Shown piece by piece: positions 56,959-64,000 of a DNA stretch of 64,000 nucleotides. The stretch's first letter is position 1; each line of letters starts with the position of its first letter. The DNA is from Streptomyces noursei (GTDB lineage: Bacteria > Actinomycetota > Actinomycetes > Streptomycetales > Streptomycetaceae): assembly GCF_001646665.1 (NCBI RefSeq), contig NZ_LWBU01000011.1, positions 1-64,000 on the forward strand, written 5' to 3'. Both the position numbers and the translations under genes were made by a program. The notes under the pieces were generated by a model. That model did not search any database and was not told where the DNA came from. It worked only from the letters and a program-made list of their open reading frames with translations.

Positions 56959-57186
56959 ATGGAGTTCCTTCTGGTCGCCGCCGGTCTGATCGTGGTGGTG
57001 GGGTTCCTCATCGCGATCGGTGCGGCGGGAGGGGGGAAGAGCCGGCGCCGGTCGCGCTCGGCCTCCGGCGCCTCCGGCGGTTCCGCCGGGGGCGGTTGGT
57101 GGGCCGGCGACGGGGGCGGGTCCTCCTGCGGGGGAGGGGGGTCGTCCTGCGGGGGCGGCGGCGGATGTGGTGGCGGAGGCAGCTGA
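56959..57186 (+). CDS. Small membrane protein with Gly/Ser/Cys tail, copy 2
   Basis: ATG 56959 follows GGGGGAAGGTGACGCAC. The 75-residue product has one helix, LLVAAGLIVVVGFLIAIGAA, a basic KSRRRSRSAS, a WWAGDGG element and a GGGSSCGGGGSSCGGGGG tail. Organisation is the same as the preceding gene, so the two are paralogues in one transcript. The 57187-57504 stretch afterwards holds no gene, only a short inverted repeat CTGTTGAACAG at 57283. Confidence 0.6.
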   Translation: MEFLLVAAGLIVVVGFLIAIGAAGGGKSRRRSRSASGASGGSAGGGWWAGDGGGSSCGGGGSSCGGGGGCGGGGS

Positions 57187-57504
57187 CACGGGGCAGCCGG
57201 TCCGCGACCACGGAGGGTGCCCGGCGGTGAACTTCCGCCGGGCATCCTGCCGTTGGCATTTGTGGGGCTACGCGGTCGGTTCCTGTTGAACAGTTGAACC
57301 GGCAGGCCCCCCAGGGGATGGAAACCACGTCAAGTTGGGTAAAAACGCTGTGACTCGTCCGCGGTTCATGATTCCCTCGCTGTCGAGAACATCCAGCCCT
57401 TGGACCCTTCGTGTGTGGATTTCGAGACGGAGATCCCCCAGTCCCCCGACGTCTTCCGGGACGCTCCCGGTCCACCCGTCAAACCATGTTTGCGGAGCCG
57501 ACCC

Positions 57505-58023
57505 ATGCTCACCACGCTCAAGACCTCCTACACCGACACGCGCGCCGCCGACCTGGCCTGGGCGCTGGGTCGGGAGGCGCTTCCCGCGCTCGCCGTGCTC
57601 GACCTCGAACTAGCGGGCGCCACGCTCCAGTTGAGGCTCCTCGGGGCCTCCCACCAGGTCCTGCTCGACGCCGAGCAGGGCCGCTGCTCCGAGACCGTCG
57701 CCTGCATGCCGGGCAGCAGCACCCCGCTGCCGCTGGGTGTGGCCAAGCGCATCGGTGGATGGGAGTACGAGTTCGCCGCCCGTGTCGAGACCCTGTCGAA
57801 AGGCTCGTTCGCCGGCCGCGCCCAGGAACTCCTGGCGCTCGTCGCCGACCACCCCAACGGGCTCGCCGGGACGTTCCCCGGCTCGCCGCACGCCTTCACG
57901 GCCATGCTCGCCCAGCGGCACGAGGGCCAGGTGCGGTGGCGCACATGGCACGCGTACCCGCAAGAGGGGCAGCTCGTGGTCACCAGGACCAGTGTGGGCG
58001 TCCGTATGCACGCACCCCTCTAG
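57505..58023 (+). CDS. DUF2617 family protein
   Basis: The 172-residue product begins at ATG 57505 (MLTTLKTSYTDTRAADLAWA). LQLRLLGASHQVLLDAE and WEYEFAARVETLS match DUF2617 of Streptomyces, which regularly precedes a membrane-bound spermidine synthase, as here. Soluble, unknown function; the neighbourhood suggests polyamine metabolism. 54 bases separate the genes. Confidence 0.85.
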   Translation: MLTTLKTSYTDTRAADLAWALGREALPALAVLDLELAGATLQLRLLGASHQVLLDAEQGRCSETVACMPGSSTPLPLGVAKRIGGWEYEFAARVETLSKGSFAGRAQELLALVADHPNGLAGTFPGSPHAFTAMLAQRHEGQVRWRTWHAYPQEGQLVVTRTSVGVRMHAPL

Positions 58024-58077
58024 TTACACCCTTGTGGGTGACAAATGGTCATCAGGCCCTGACGTAGCGTTGATCGG

Positions 58078-59673
58078 GTGATCGAAGCGCCGCACGTGTC
58101 CGTCGCCGTGCCGCCCGCACCGGGAGGCCCGGCACCGCCGCCCGCGCGGCAGCGGGCGGGGCGCTTCCTCGTGCTGGCCACGGTCTTCATCTGCGCGGCG
58201 TGCGGCCTGGTGTACGAGCTGGAACTGGTCGCCCTCGCCTCGTACCTGATCGGGGACTCCGTCACCCAGGCGTCGGTCGTCCTGTCCGTGATGGTCTTCG
58301 CGATGGGCGTGGGCTCCCTGCTCGCCAAGCGGCTGCGCTGCCGGGCGGCCGTCGGCTTCGGACTGCTGGAGGCCGCGCTGGCGCTGGTCGGCGGCAGCTC
58401 GGCCCTGGTGCTGTACGCCACCTTCGCCTGGATCGGCGAGTCGCGGTACGCGCTGGTGGGGTTCTCCCTGGCCATCGGGGTGCTCATCGGGGCGGAGATG
58501 CCGCTGCTGATGACGCTCATCCAGCGCATCTCGCGGCGGGCCGAGCAGGACGCGGGCGGGACGGTCGCGGACCTGTTCGCCGCCGACTACGTGGGGGCCC
58601 TCGTCGGTGGCCTGGCGTTCCCGTTCCTGCTGCTGCCGTGGCTGGGGCAGCTGACGAGCGCGCTGCTCACCGGGGCGGTCAACGCCGTGGCCGGCGGGGC
58701 GCTGGTGCTGTGGCTGTTCGGGCGGGACCTGTCCGGCCGCGCGCGGTGGCTGCTGGTGGCGGCGAACCTGACGGTGCTCGGGGTGCTGGCGACCGCCACG
58801 GTGCTGGCGGACGACTTCGAGCGCTCGGTGCGGCGGGCGGTCTACGGGGAGCGGGTGCGCGTCGCCGTGCAGACCGACGTCCAGGAGGTGGTGCTGACCG
58901 GCGGGTCCGGCCGGCCGCCGGAGCTGTTCCTCGACGGCCGCCTGCGGGTCAGCGGGCGGGACGAGCACCGCTACCACCGGGCGCTGGTGCACCCCGCGAT
59001 GCGCGGGCCCCGCGCGCGCGTGCTGGTGCTGGGCGGTGGCGACGGGCTGGCGGTGCGGGAGGTGCTGCGCCACGGCGGCGTGCGGTCCGTGACCGTCTTC
59101 GAGCTGGACCCCGGCGTGGTCCGGCTGGCCCGGCACGACCGCGCCCTGGCCCGGCTGAACGGCTACGCGTACGGCGACCCGAGGGTGCGGGTCGTGTACG
59201 GGGACGCGTTCACCCGCCTGCGGGAGGCGGCGGAGCGGGGCGACGCGTATGACGTGGTGGTCTCGGACCTGCCGGACCCGGGCATCACGGCCAGCACCAA
59301 GCTGTACTCGGCGGAGTTCTACGGCCTGGCCGCGCGGGTCCTCTCCGGCGGCGGGCGGCTCGCGGTCCACGCCGGGCCCATGGCGTCGCGGCCGCGTACC
59401 TACTGGACGGTGGACGCCACCCTGCGGTCGGCCGGCTTCACCACCCGGCCCTACCGCGCGACCGGCCGGCTCTCCGGGTTCGCCGCGGGCCCCGACCGGT
59501 CCACGGACGACGGGTCGGCCCCCCGCGACTGGGGCTTCGTCCTCGCCTCCCGGGACCGGGTGCCGCCGGACCCGGCGGGCGCGGGCGGGGCGCGACCGGT
59601 GGCGGCGGGGTCCGGGACGGGTCCGGCGGGCGTGCCGCCGTCGACGCTGGTGCACCCCAGGTACGGGGAGTGA
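58078..59673 (+). CDS. speE: Membrane-anchored polyamine aminopropyltransferase (spermidine synthase type)
   Basis: Of 531 residues, the first 230 form about seven membrane helices ([20 protein letters not shown] onwards). The second half is the aminopropyltransferase domain: [20 protein letters not shown] (decarboxy-AdoMet site), [20 protein letters not shown] and the acidic [10 protein letters not shown]. It would transfer aminopropyl groups to putrescine or a related amine. The membrane fusion is common in actinobacteria. The C-terminal tail is disordered. Confidence 0.9.
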   Translation: MIEAPHVSVAVPPAPGGPAPPPARQRAGRFLVLATVFICAACGLVYELELVALASYLIGDSVTQASVVLSVMVFAMGVGSLLAKRLRCRAAVGFGLLEAALALVGGSSALVLYATFAWIGESRYALVGFSLAIGVLIGAEMPLLMTLIQRISRRAEQDAGGTVADLFAADYVGALVGGLAFPFLLLPWLGQLTSALLTGAVNAVAGGALVLWLFGRDLSGRARWLLVAANLTVLGVLATATVLADDFERSVRRAVYGERVRVAVQTDVQEVVLTGGSGRPPELFLDGRLRVSGRDEHRYHRALVHPAMRGPRARVLVLGGGDGLAVREVLRHGGVRSVTVFELDPGVVRLARHDRALARLNGYAYGDPRVRVVYGDAFTRLREAAERGDAYDVVVSDLPDPGITASTKLYSAEFYGLAARVLSGGGRLAVHAGPMASRPRTYWTVDATLRSAGFTTRPYRATGRLSGFAAGPDRSTDDGSAPRDWGFVLASRDRVPPDPAGAGGARPVAAGSGTGPAGVPPSTLVHPRYGE

Positions 59674-59734
59674 CTCCGTTTGGCGTTGCGTGCATGGGAG
59701 ACGTCGGCGCCGGGCGTGGGTAGGCTCGGGCTCC

Positions 59735-60658
59735 ATGGAGCATGAGGTGTTCGTTCCGGTCGACGTCGAGACCCTCCGCGCGGTGCTGGCGGACCCCGCC
59801 CGGGTCGCCCCGTGCGTACCGGGGCTCCAGCAGGACGCGGACGCGTCGGCCGGGCCCCTGACCGGCCGGCTGAAGGTGCGGGCCGCCGGGCACTCGATCA
59901 CCTACCGGGGCGCCCTGCGCATCGCCGCCCGTGAGGACGGCGTCTACGCCGTGGAGGGCGAGGGCACGGAGGTGCGCGGCGTCGGGTCGGCGAAGCTGGC
60001 CCTGACGGTGCGGCTGTCCGGCGCCGACGGCGGTACGACGCTGCGCTTCGCCGGGACGACGAGCGCCGACGGCCGGCTGGCGGAGCTTCCCGACGACGCC
60101 GCGGTCTCGGCGGCCCACCGCCTGCTGGACCGTTTCGCCGAGTCGCTGGCCGCGGCGGCGACGTCCGCCGCGGGTGCGGCCGGGCCCTCCTTGGCCGACA
60201 TGGCCGTCTCCGACCTCGCCGACGCCCGGCAGCTCGGGGAGGACCGGGACCTGGAGGGCCGGGACCTGGACGGCCGGGGCCTCGACGGTGAGGACCTCGA
60301 CGACCAGGACGTGGACGACGACGGGGTGGACCAGGGCGCCGAGAGCGCCGGGTCCGTCTTCGACGCGCCCGTACCGCCGCCGTCGCTGGATCCGCTCGCG
60401 GACGCCGAGTTCGAGGTGCCCGACATCCCGGAGGGCGCGCTCGGTGATCCGGGCGCCGAGGCCGCGCATGCCCGGCGCACCATGATCGGCCGCAGCGCCG
60501 AGGAGGTCGACCACGCCCCGCCGCGCGGCCGGTACGCGCCCACGCCCGGCCCGCAGACCGCCTCGACGACCGCCACACTGCGGTGGCTCGCTCCTGCCGC
60601 CGCGCTCGCGCTGGCCTCCGCCGTGGTGGTGGGGCGCGCGCTGCGCCGCCGCAAGTAG
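59735..60658 (+). CDS. SRPBCC (CoxG-like) protein with acidic repeat and C-terminal membrane anchor
   Basis: ATG 59735 starts a 307-residue product. Residues 1-150 are a START-like domain of the carbon monoxide dehydrogenase subunit G type (VDVETLRAVLADPARVAPCV, LRFAGTTSADGRLAELPDDA). Residues 160-200 contain an acidic repeat of the RDLEGRDLDGRGLDGEDL type. A single helix near the end (LAPAAALALASAVVVGRAL) followed by RRRK suggests tail anchoring. Function unknown. Confidence 0.8.
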   Translation: MEHEVFVPVDVETLRAVLADPARVAPCVPGLQQDADASAGPLTGRLKVRAAGHSITYRGALRIAAREDGVYAVEGEGTEVRGVGSAKLALTVRLSGADGGTTLRFAGTTSADGRLAELPDDAAVSAAHRLLDRFAESLAAAATSAAGAAGPSLADMAVSDLADARQLGEDRDLEGRDLDGRGLDGEDLDDQDVDDDGVDQGAESAGSVFDAPVPPPSLDPLADAEFEVPDIPEGALGDPGAEAAHARRTMIGRSAEEVDHAPPRGRYAPTPGPQTASTTATLRWLAPAAALALASAVVVGRALRRRK

Positions 60659-60668
60659 TGTCGGTGGT

Positions 60669-61463
60669 GTGACCAGTAGCGAACAGAGCGTCCGGCTCGC
60701 GGCCGGAGACGTCGAGTTGACGGTGCGTCCGGACAACGGATGCCGCATCGAGAGCCTGCGGATCGACGGGACCGAACTGCTGCGGCAGGGCGAGAAGTAC
60801 GGCTGCTTCCCGATGGTGCCCTGGTGCGGGCGGACCGCGAACGGCCGGTTCCTCGACGGGGCGAGCGTGCACCGGCTGCCGCTCAACTCCCCGCCGCACG
60901 CCATCCACGGCACGGGCCGGGACACCGCGTGGCGCATCGCCGTCGCGGACAAGAGCGAGGCGGCGTTCACCTACGAGCTCGCCGAGCCCTGGCCGTACCC
61001 CGGCCGGGTCACCCAGACCTTCCGGCTGACCGAGGACGCGCTCACGCTCCAGCTCGGCGTCGAGACGTACGGGGACTCCTTTCCGGCCCAGGCCGGCTGG
61101 CACCCGTGGTTCCGCCGCAACCTCGGCGGTGAGGACGTCACCCTGGACTTCGCGCCCGCGTGGCAGGAGGAGCGGGGCGATGACCACCTGCCCACCGGCC
61201 GCAGGATCGAGCCCACCCCCGGCCCCTGGGACGACTGCTTCGGGATGCCGGACGGCGTGGACGTCACGCTGACGTGGCCGGGCCGGCTGGAGCTGAAGGT
61301 GACCAGCCGCGAACAGTGGGTCGTGCTCTACGACGAGCAGGAGGAGGCGGTCTGCGTGGAGCCCCAGTCCGGACCGCCCAACGGCCTCAACACCACTCCC
61401 CGCCTGGTCACGCCCATCGAGCCGCTGGAGATCGCCGCGACCTTCGCCTGGCGGCGGCTTTAA
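60669..61463 (+). CDS. Aldose 1-epimerase family protein
   Basis: The 264-residue GTG-started protein has a galactose-mutarotase-like fold: NGCRIESLRIDGTELLRQ, FPMVPWCGRTANGRF, PHAIHGTGRDTAWRI with the family His, FPAQAGWHPWFRRNL and CVEPQSGPPNGLN with the expected Glu. It probably interconverts anomers of hexoses or hexose phosphates. Ends five bases before a possible pyrE start. Confidence 0.88.
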   Translation: MTSSEQSVRLAAGDVELTVRPDNGCRIESLRIDGTELLRQGEKYGCFPMVPWCGRTANGRFLDGASVHRLPLNSPPHAIHGTGRDTAWRIAVADKSEAAFTYELAEPWPYPGRVTQTFRLTEDALTLQLGVETYGDSFPAQAGWHPWFRRNLGGEDVTLDFAPAWQEERGDDHLPTGRRIEPTPGPWDDCFGMPDGVDVTLTWPGRLELKVTSREQWVVLYDEQEEAVCVEPQSGPPNGLNTTPRLVTPIEPLEIAATFAWRRL

Positions 61464-61473
61464 GCTCATGGGC

Positions 61474-62022
61474 ATGACTGACGTACGAGCCGATCTGCTC
61501 CAGCAGATCAAGGACAAGGCCGTGGTGCACGGCAAGGTGACCCTCTCCTCGGGTCTGGAGGCCGACTACTACGTCGACCTGCGCCGGATCACCCTGGACG
61601 GCGTGGCCTCGCCGCTCGTCGGACAGGTCATGCTCGATCTGACCGCCGACCTCGACTTCGACGCCGTCGGCGGCCTCACACTGGGCGCCGACCCGGTGGC
61701 CACCGCGATGCTGCACGCGTCGGCCGCGCGCGGCCGGACGCTGGACGCCTTCGTCGTCCGCAAGGCCGCCAAGGCGCACGGCATGCAGCGCCGCGTCGAG
61801 GGCCCGGACATCAAGGGCCGCCGCGTCCTGGTGGTGGAGGACACCTCCACCACCGGCGGCTCGCCGCTCACCGCCGTCGAGGCGGTCCGCGAGGCCGGCG
61901 CCGAGGTCGTGGCCGTGGCCACGATCGTGGACCGGGCGACCGGCGCCGGCGAGCGGATCAGCCAGACGGCCGGAGTGCCCTACCTGCACGCGTACACCCT
62001 GGACGAGCTGGGCCTGGCCTGA
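61474..62022 (+). CDS. pyrE: Orotate phosphoribosyltransferase
   Basis: ATG 61474 (MTDVRADLLQQIKDKAVVHG) is the usual start; an ATG two codons upstream is possible. The 182-residue enzyme converts orotate and PRPP to OMP in pyrimidine synthesis. Landmarks are GKVTLSSGLEADYYVDLRRI, AFVVRKAAKAHGMQRRVEGP and the PRPP loop VLVVEDTSTTGGSPLTAVEA. Confidence 0.96.
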   Translation: MTDVRADLLQQIKDKAVVHGKVTLSSGLEADYYVDLRRITLDGVASPLVGQVMLDLTADLDFDAVGGLTLGADPVATAMLHASAARGRTLDAFVVRKAAKAHGMQRRVEGPDIKGRRVLVVEDTSTTGGSPLTAVEAVREAGAEVVAVATIVDRATGAGERISQTAGVPYLHAYTLDELGLA

Positions 62023-62053
62023 GCTGCGAGGGGCCTGACCTGCGGGTTCAGCG

Positions 62054-62089
62054 AGGGGCGGACTGTTTCACGTGAAACGGTCCGCCCCT
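62054..62089. terminator. Hairpin after pyrE with a parS core in its centre
   Basis: AGGGGCGGA and TCCGCCCCT are perfect arms. The two bases inside each arm mismatch, and then the parS palindrome continues the stem. It is likely the pyrE terminator. Confidence 0.75.
62064..62079. promoter_or_regulatory. parS chromosome-partition site (ParB binding)
   Basis: GTTTCACGTGAAAC at 62065-62078 is a perfect 14-base palindrome and the exact core of the bacterial parS consensus TGTTTCACGTGAAACA; with flanks it matches 15 of 16 bases. Streptomyces chromosomes carry many such sites clustered around oriC. It lies in intergenic DNA between pyrE and the aldolase gene. Confidence 0.93.
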
Positions 62090-62206
62090 TGTGGTACGCG
62101 GGGTGGAGCCCGCGGCGGAGTCTGGAAAGATGGGTGCGACGATGACGTCGCCCCCAGGTCAGGGATCAGCAACGCTAAGCAACCGCAGATCACAAGGAGC
62201 GGACAG

Positions 62207-63229
62207 ATGCCCATCGCAACCCCCGAGGTCTACAACGAGATGCTCGACCGGGCGAAGGCAGGCAAGTTCGCCTACCCGGCCATCAATGTCACCTCGTCGC
62301 AGACTCTGCACGCCGCCCTCCGTGGTTTCGCCGAGGCAGAGAGCGACGGCATCATCCAGATCTCGACCGGTGGTGCGGAGTTCCTGGGCGGCCAGTACAG
62401 CAAGGACATGGTGACCGGCGCGGTCGCCCTGGCCGAGTTCGCGCACATCGTCGCCGCGAAGTACGACGTCACCATCGCCCTGCACACCGACCACTGCCCG
62501 AAGGACAAGCTGGACGGTTACGTACGTCCGCTGCTCGACATCTCCGCCGAGCGCGTCGCCAAGGGCGAGAACCCGCTCTTCCAGTCGCACATGTGGGACG
62601 GCTCGGCCGAGACCCTCGCCGACAACCTGGCCATCGGCCAGGAGCTGCTGGCCAAGGCCGCCGCCGCCAAGATCATCCTTGAGGTCGAGATCACCCCGAC
62701 CGGCGGCGAGGAGGACGGCGTCACCCACGAGATCAACGACGAGCTGTACACCACCGTCGACGACGCCATCCGCACCGCCGAGGCGCTCGGCCTGGGCGAG
62801 AAGGGCCGCTACCTGCTGGCCGCCTCCTTCGGCAACGTCCACGGCGTCTACAAGCCGGGCAACGTCGTGCTCCGCCCCGAGCTGCTCAAGGACCTCCAGC
62901 AGGGCGTGGCCGAGCGCTTCGGCAAGGCCGACCCGTTCGACTTCGTCTTCCACGGCGGCTCCGGCTCCACGGCCGAGGAGATCGCCACCGCGCTGGAGAA
63001 CGGCGTCGTGAAGATGAACCTGGACACCGACACCCAGTACGCCTTCACCCGCCCCGTCGCGGACCACATGTTCAAGAACTACGACGGCGTCCTGAAGGTC
63101 GACGGCGAGGTCGGCTCCAAGAAGACCTACGACCCGCGCACCTGGGGCAAGCTGGCCGAGGCGGGCATGGCCGCCCGTGTCACCGAGGCCTGCGCCGCGC
63201 TCCGCTCCACCGGCACCAAGCTGAAGTAA
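62207..63229 (+). CDS. fba: Class II fructose-1,6-bisphosphate aldolase
   Basis: ATG 62207 follows AAGGAG. The 340-residue, zinc-dependent enzyme of glycolysis and gluconeogenesis has YPAINVTSSQTLHAALRGFA, the metal and catalytic segment IALHTDHCPKDKL, EVEITPTGGEEDG, SFGNVHGVYKPGN and the phosphate-binding FHGGSGS and KMNLDTDTQ. Length and sequence are normal for the actinobacterial type. Confidence 0.97.
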   Translation: MPIATPEVYNEMLDRAKAGKFAYPAINVTSSQTLHAALRGFAEAESDGIIQISTGGAEFLGGQYSKDMVTGAVALAEFAHIVAAKYDVTIALHTDHCPKDKLDGYVRPLLDISAERVAKGENPLFQSHMWDGSAETLADNLAIGQELLAKAAAAKIILEVEITPTGGEEDGVTHEINDELYTTVDDAIRTAEALGLGEKGRYLLAASFGNVHGVYKPGNVVLRPELLKDLQQGVAERFGKADPFDFVFHGGSGSTAEEIATALENGVVKMNLDTDTQYAFTRPVADHMFKNYDGVLKVDGEVGSKKTYDPRTWGKLAEAGMAARVTEACAALRSTGTKLK

Positions 63230-63336
63230 CACCCCTGGTGCCACTCGGCGCCACCCGGTACGCCCCGGCACGACCTGGTGCGTCCGACACGGGCCCGGCA
63301 TCGCGAACGCGGTGCCGGGCCTGTGACACTGGTGCC

Positions 63337-63750
63337 ATGGGTATCCACGAAAACCTCCTGGGGGGACCTCCTCCCACCCACCTGCCCGACGACCCGGAGC
63401 CCCGGGAGCTGCTCGCGGGCGGCGCCGCCCCCGCGGACGTCGCGGCGAAGTACCCCGCCTCCTCGCTGGCCTGGGCCCAGCTCGCCGACGACGCGTTCGA
63501 GGCCGGCCGGGTCGTCGAGTCCTACGCGTACGCCAGGACCGGCTACCACCGGGGCCTGGACTCGCTGCGCCGCAGCGGCTGGAAGGGCCACGGCCCCGTG
63601 CCGTGGGAGCACGAGCCGAACCGCGGCTTCCTCCGCGCCCTCAACGCCCTCGCGCGGGCCGCGCAGGCCATCGGTGAGCAGGAGGAGTACGAGCGGTGCT
63701 CGACGTTCCTGCGCGACTCCTCGCCCCTGGCGGCGGACACCCTGAGCTGA
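63337..63750 (+). CDS. DUF3151 family protein
   Basis: The 137-residue product, MGIHENLLGGPPPTHLPDDP, contains DVAAKYPASSLAWAQLADDA, YAYARTGYHRGLDSLRRSGW and GFLRALNALARAAQAIGEQE, a helical, TPR-like protein conserved in actinobacteria as DUF3151. It typically adjoins the aldolase gene. Function unknown. Confidence 0.88.
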   Translation: MGIHENLLGGPPPTHLPDDPEPRELLAGGAAPADVAAKYPASSLAWAQLADDAFEAGRVVESYAYARTGYHRGLDSLRRSGWKGHGPVPWEHEPNRGFLRALNALARAAQAIGEQEEYERCSTFLRDSSPLAADTLS

Positions 63751-63880
63751 ACCGGGGACTACCTGACCTGCGGCGAGCCGGCCCTGGACCGACCGGGGCC
63801 GGCCCTGCACCGACAGCGGCCCCGGCCGGATGACACCTCCGGCCGGTACGTCGAACGTCCGCTCGTGTCATGATGCGACT

Positions 63881-63951
63881 GGGACCACGCGCACAGACCG
63901 TGGTCCCGAGGGGACCGGGGCCCCGCTCGGCTCTCGCGAGTGAACCGAGCG
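63881..63951 (+). promoter_or_regulatory. Two hairpins in the leader of the next gene
   Basis: GGGACCACG and CGTGGTCCC (63881-63907) form a perfect 9-base stem. CGCTCGG and CCGAGCG (63924-63951) form a second, with an inner CTCGCGAG. The window ends at a GGAGACAG, apparently a ribosome site, so these lie in a terminator or 5' leader ahead of an unseen gene. I cannot match it to a riboswitch class. Confidence 0.5.
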
Positions 63952-64000
63952 CCGAGAGAGGGGCAGACCGCTACCCGGTAGCACGCATTGATGGAGACAG

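Overview
The window is high-GC DNA with strong third-position GC bias, frequent GTG and TTG starts and AGGAGG-type ribosome binding sites. The gene order (dcd, a membrane Fe-S oxidoreductase, dnaK-grpE-dnaJ-hspR, clpB, pyrE, a class II aldolase) is one I recognise from actinobacteria. HspR operators, an iron box of the DmdR1 type, an ESX locus of the Streptomyces type and an exact parS core all point to a Streptomyces chromosome, probably within a few hundred kilobases of oriC. All identifications were made by reading; no searches were run.

Region 1 (1-14.4 kb) is a type VII secretion (ESX) locus. It holds a ParA/MinD-like ATPase that runs off the left edge, the triple-ATPase motor EccC, a DUF6177-type protein, two small Esx-family proteins and a DUF6507-type protein. 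A 1022-residue polymorphic effector follows, with a PD-(D/E)XK nuclease-like tip. Its stop codon overlaps the first of three Imm49-type immunity genes, and two broken Imm49 remnants lie among and after these.

Region 2 (14.4-32.9 kb) is accessory. It contains a lamin-tail secreted protein, a cytochrome P450, an iron-box-controlled DUF2470 protein, an EamA transporter, an L12-like protein beside a secreted hydrophobic protein, an uncharacterised coiled-coil protein and a divergent pair of DUF5994 paralogues. A DUF3494 ice-binding protein with collagen-like tails is followed by a DUF5819/HTTM pair and a SUKH (SMI1/KNR4) protein. The region ends in a decayed integrative element: a truncated pSAM2-type Rep is fused to a truncated integrase next to tRNA-Gly(CCC).

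Region 3 (33-49.7 kb) is the conserved core. It includes dcd with a phosphoribosyltransferase, a Yip1 protein, the EtfD-like oxidoreductase, a sugar transferase, the dnaK operon with two HspR-type inverted repeats, and clpB with another. Between hspR and clpB lies a small module: a LuxR-type regulator divergent from a secreted 69-residue peptide with three DPGWH repeats, which overlaps a gene for a Rieske-like protein lacking cluster ligands. This is the best candidate here for an undescribed signalling system.

Region 4 (49.7-64 kb) holds a membrane glycosyltransferase, a truncated aminotransferase beside a Uma2 nuclease, an intact aminotransferase, a methylase/specificity pair with no restriction subunit, two small Gly/Ser/Cys-tailed membrane proteins, a DUF2617 gene with a membrane-anchored spermidine synthase, a CoxG-like SRPBCC protein, an aldose epimerase, pyrE, a parS site built into a hairpin, the aldolase gene and a DUF3151 gene. 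The right edge carries the hairpin-rich leader of a gene outside the window.
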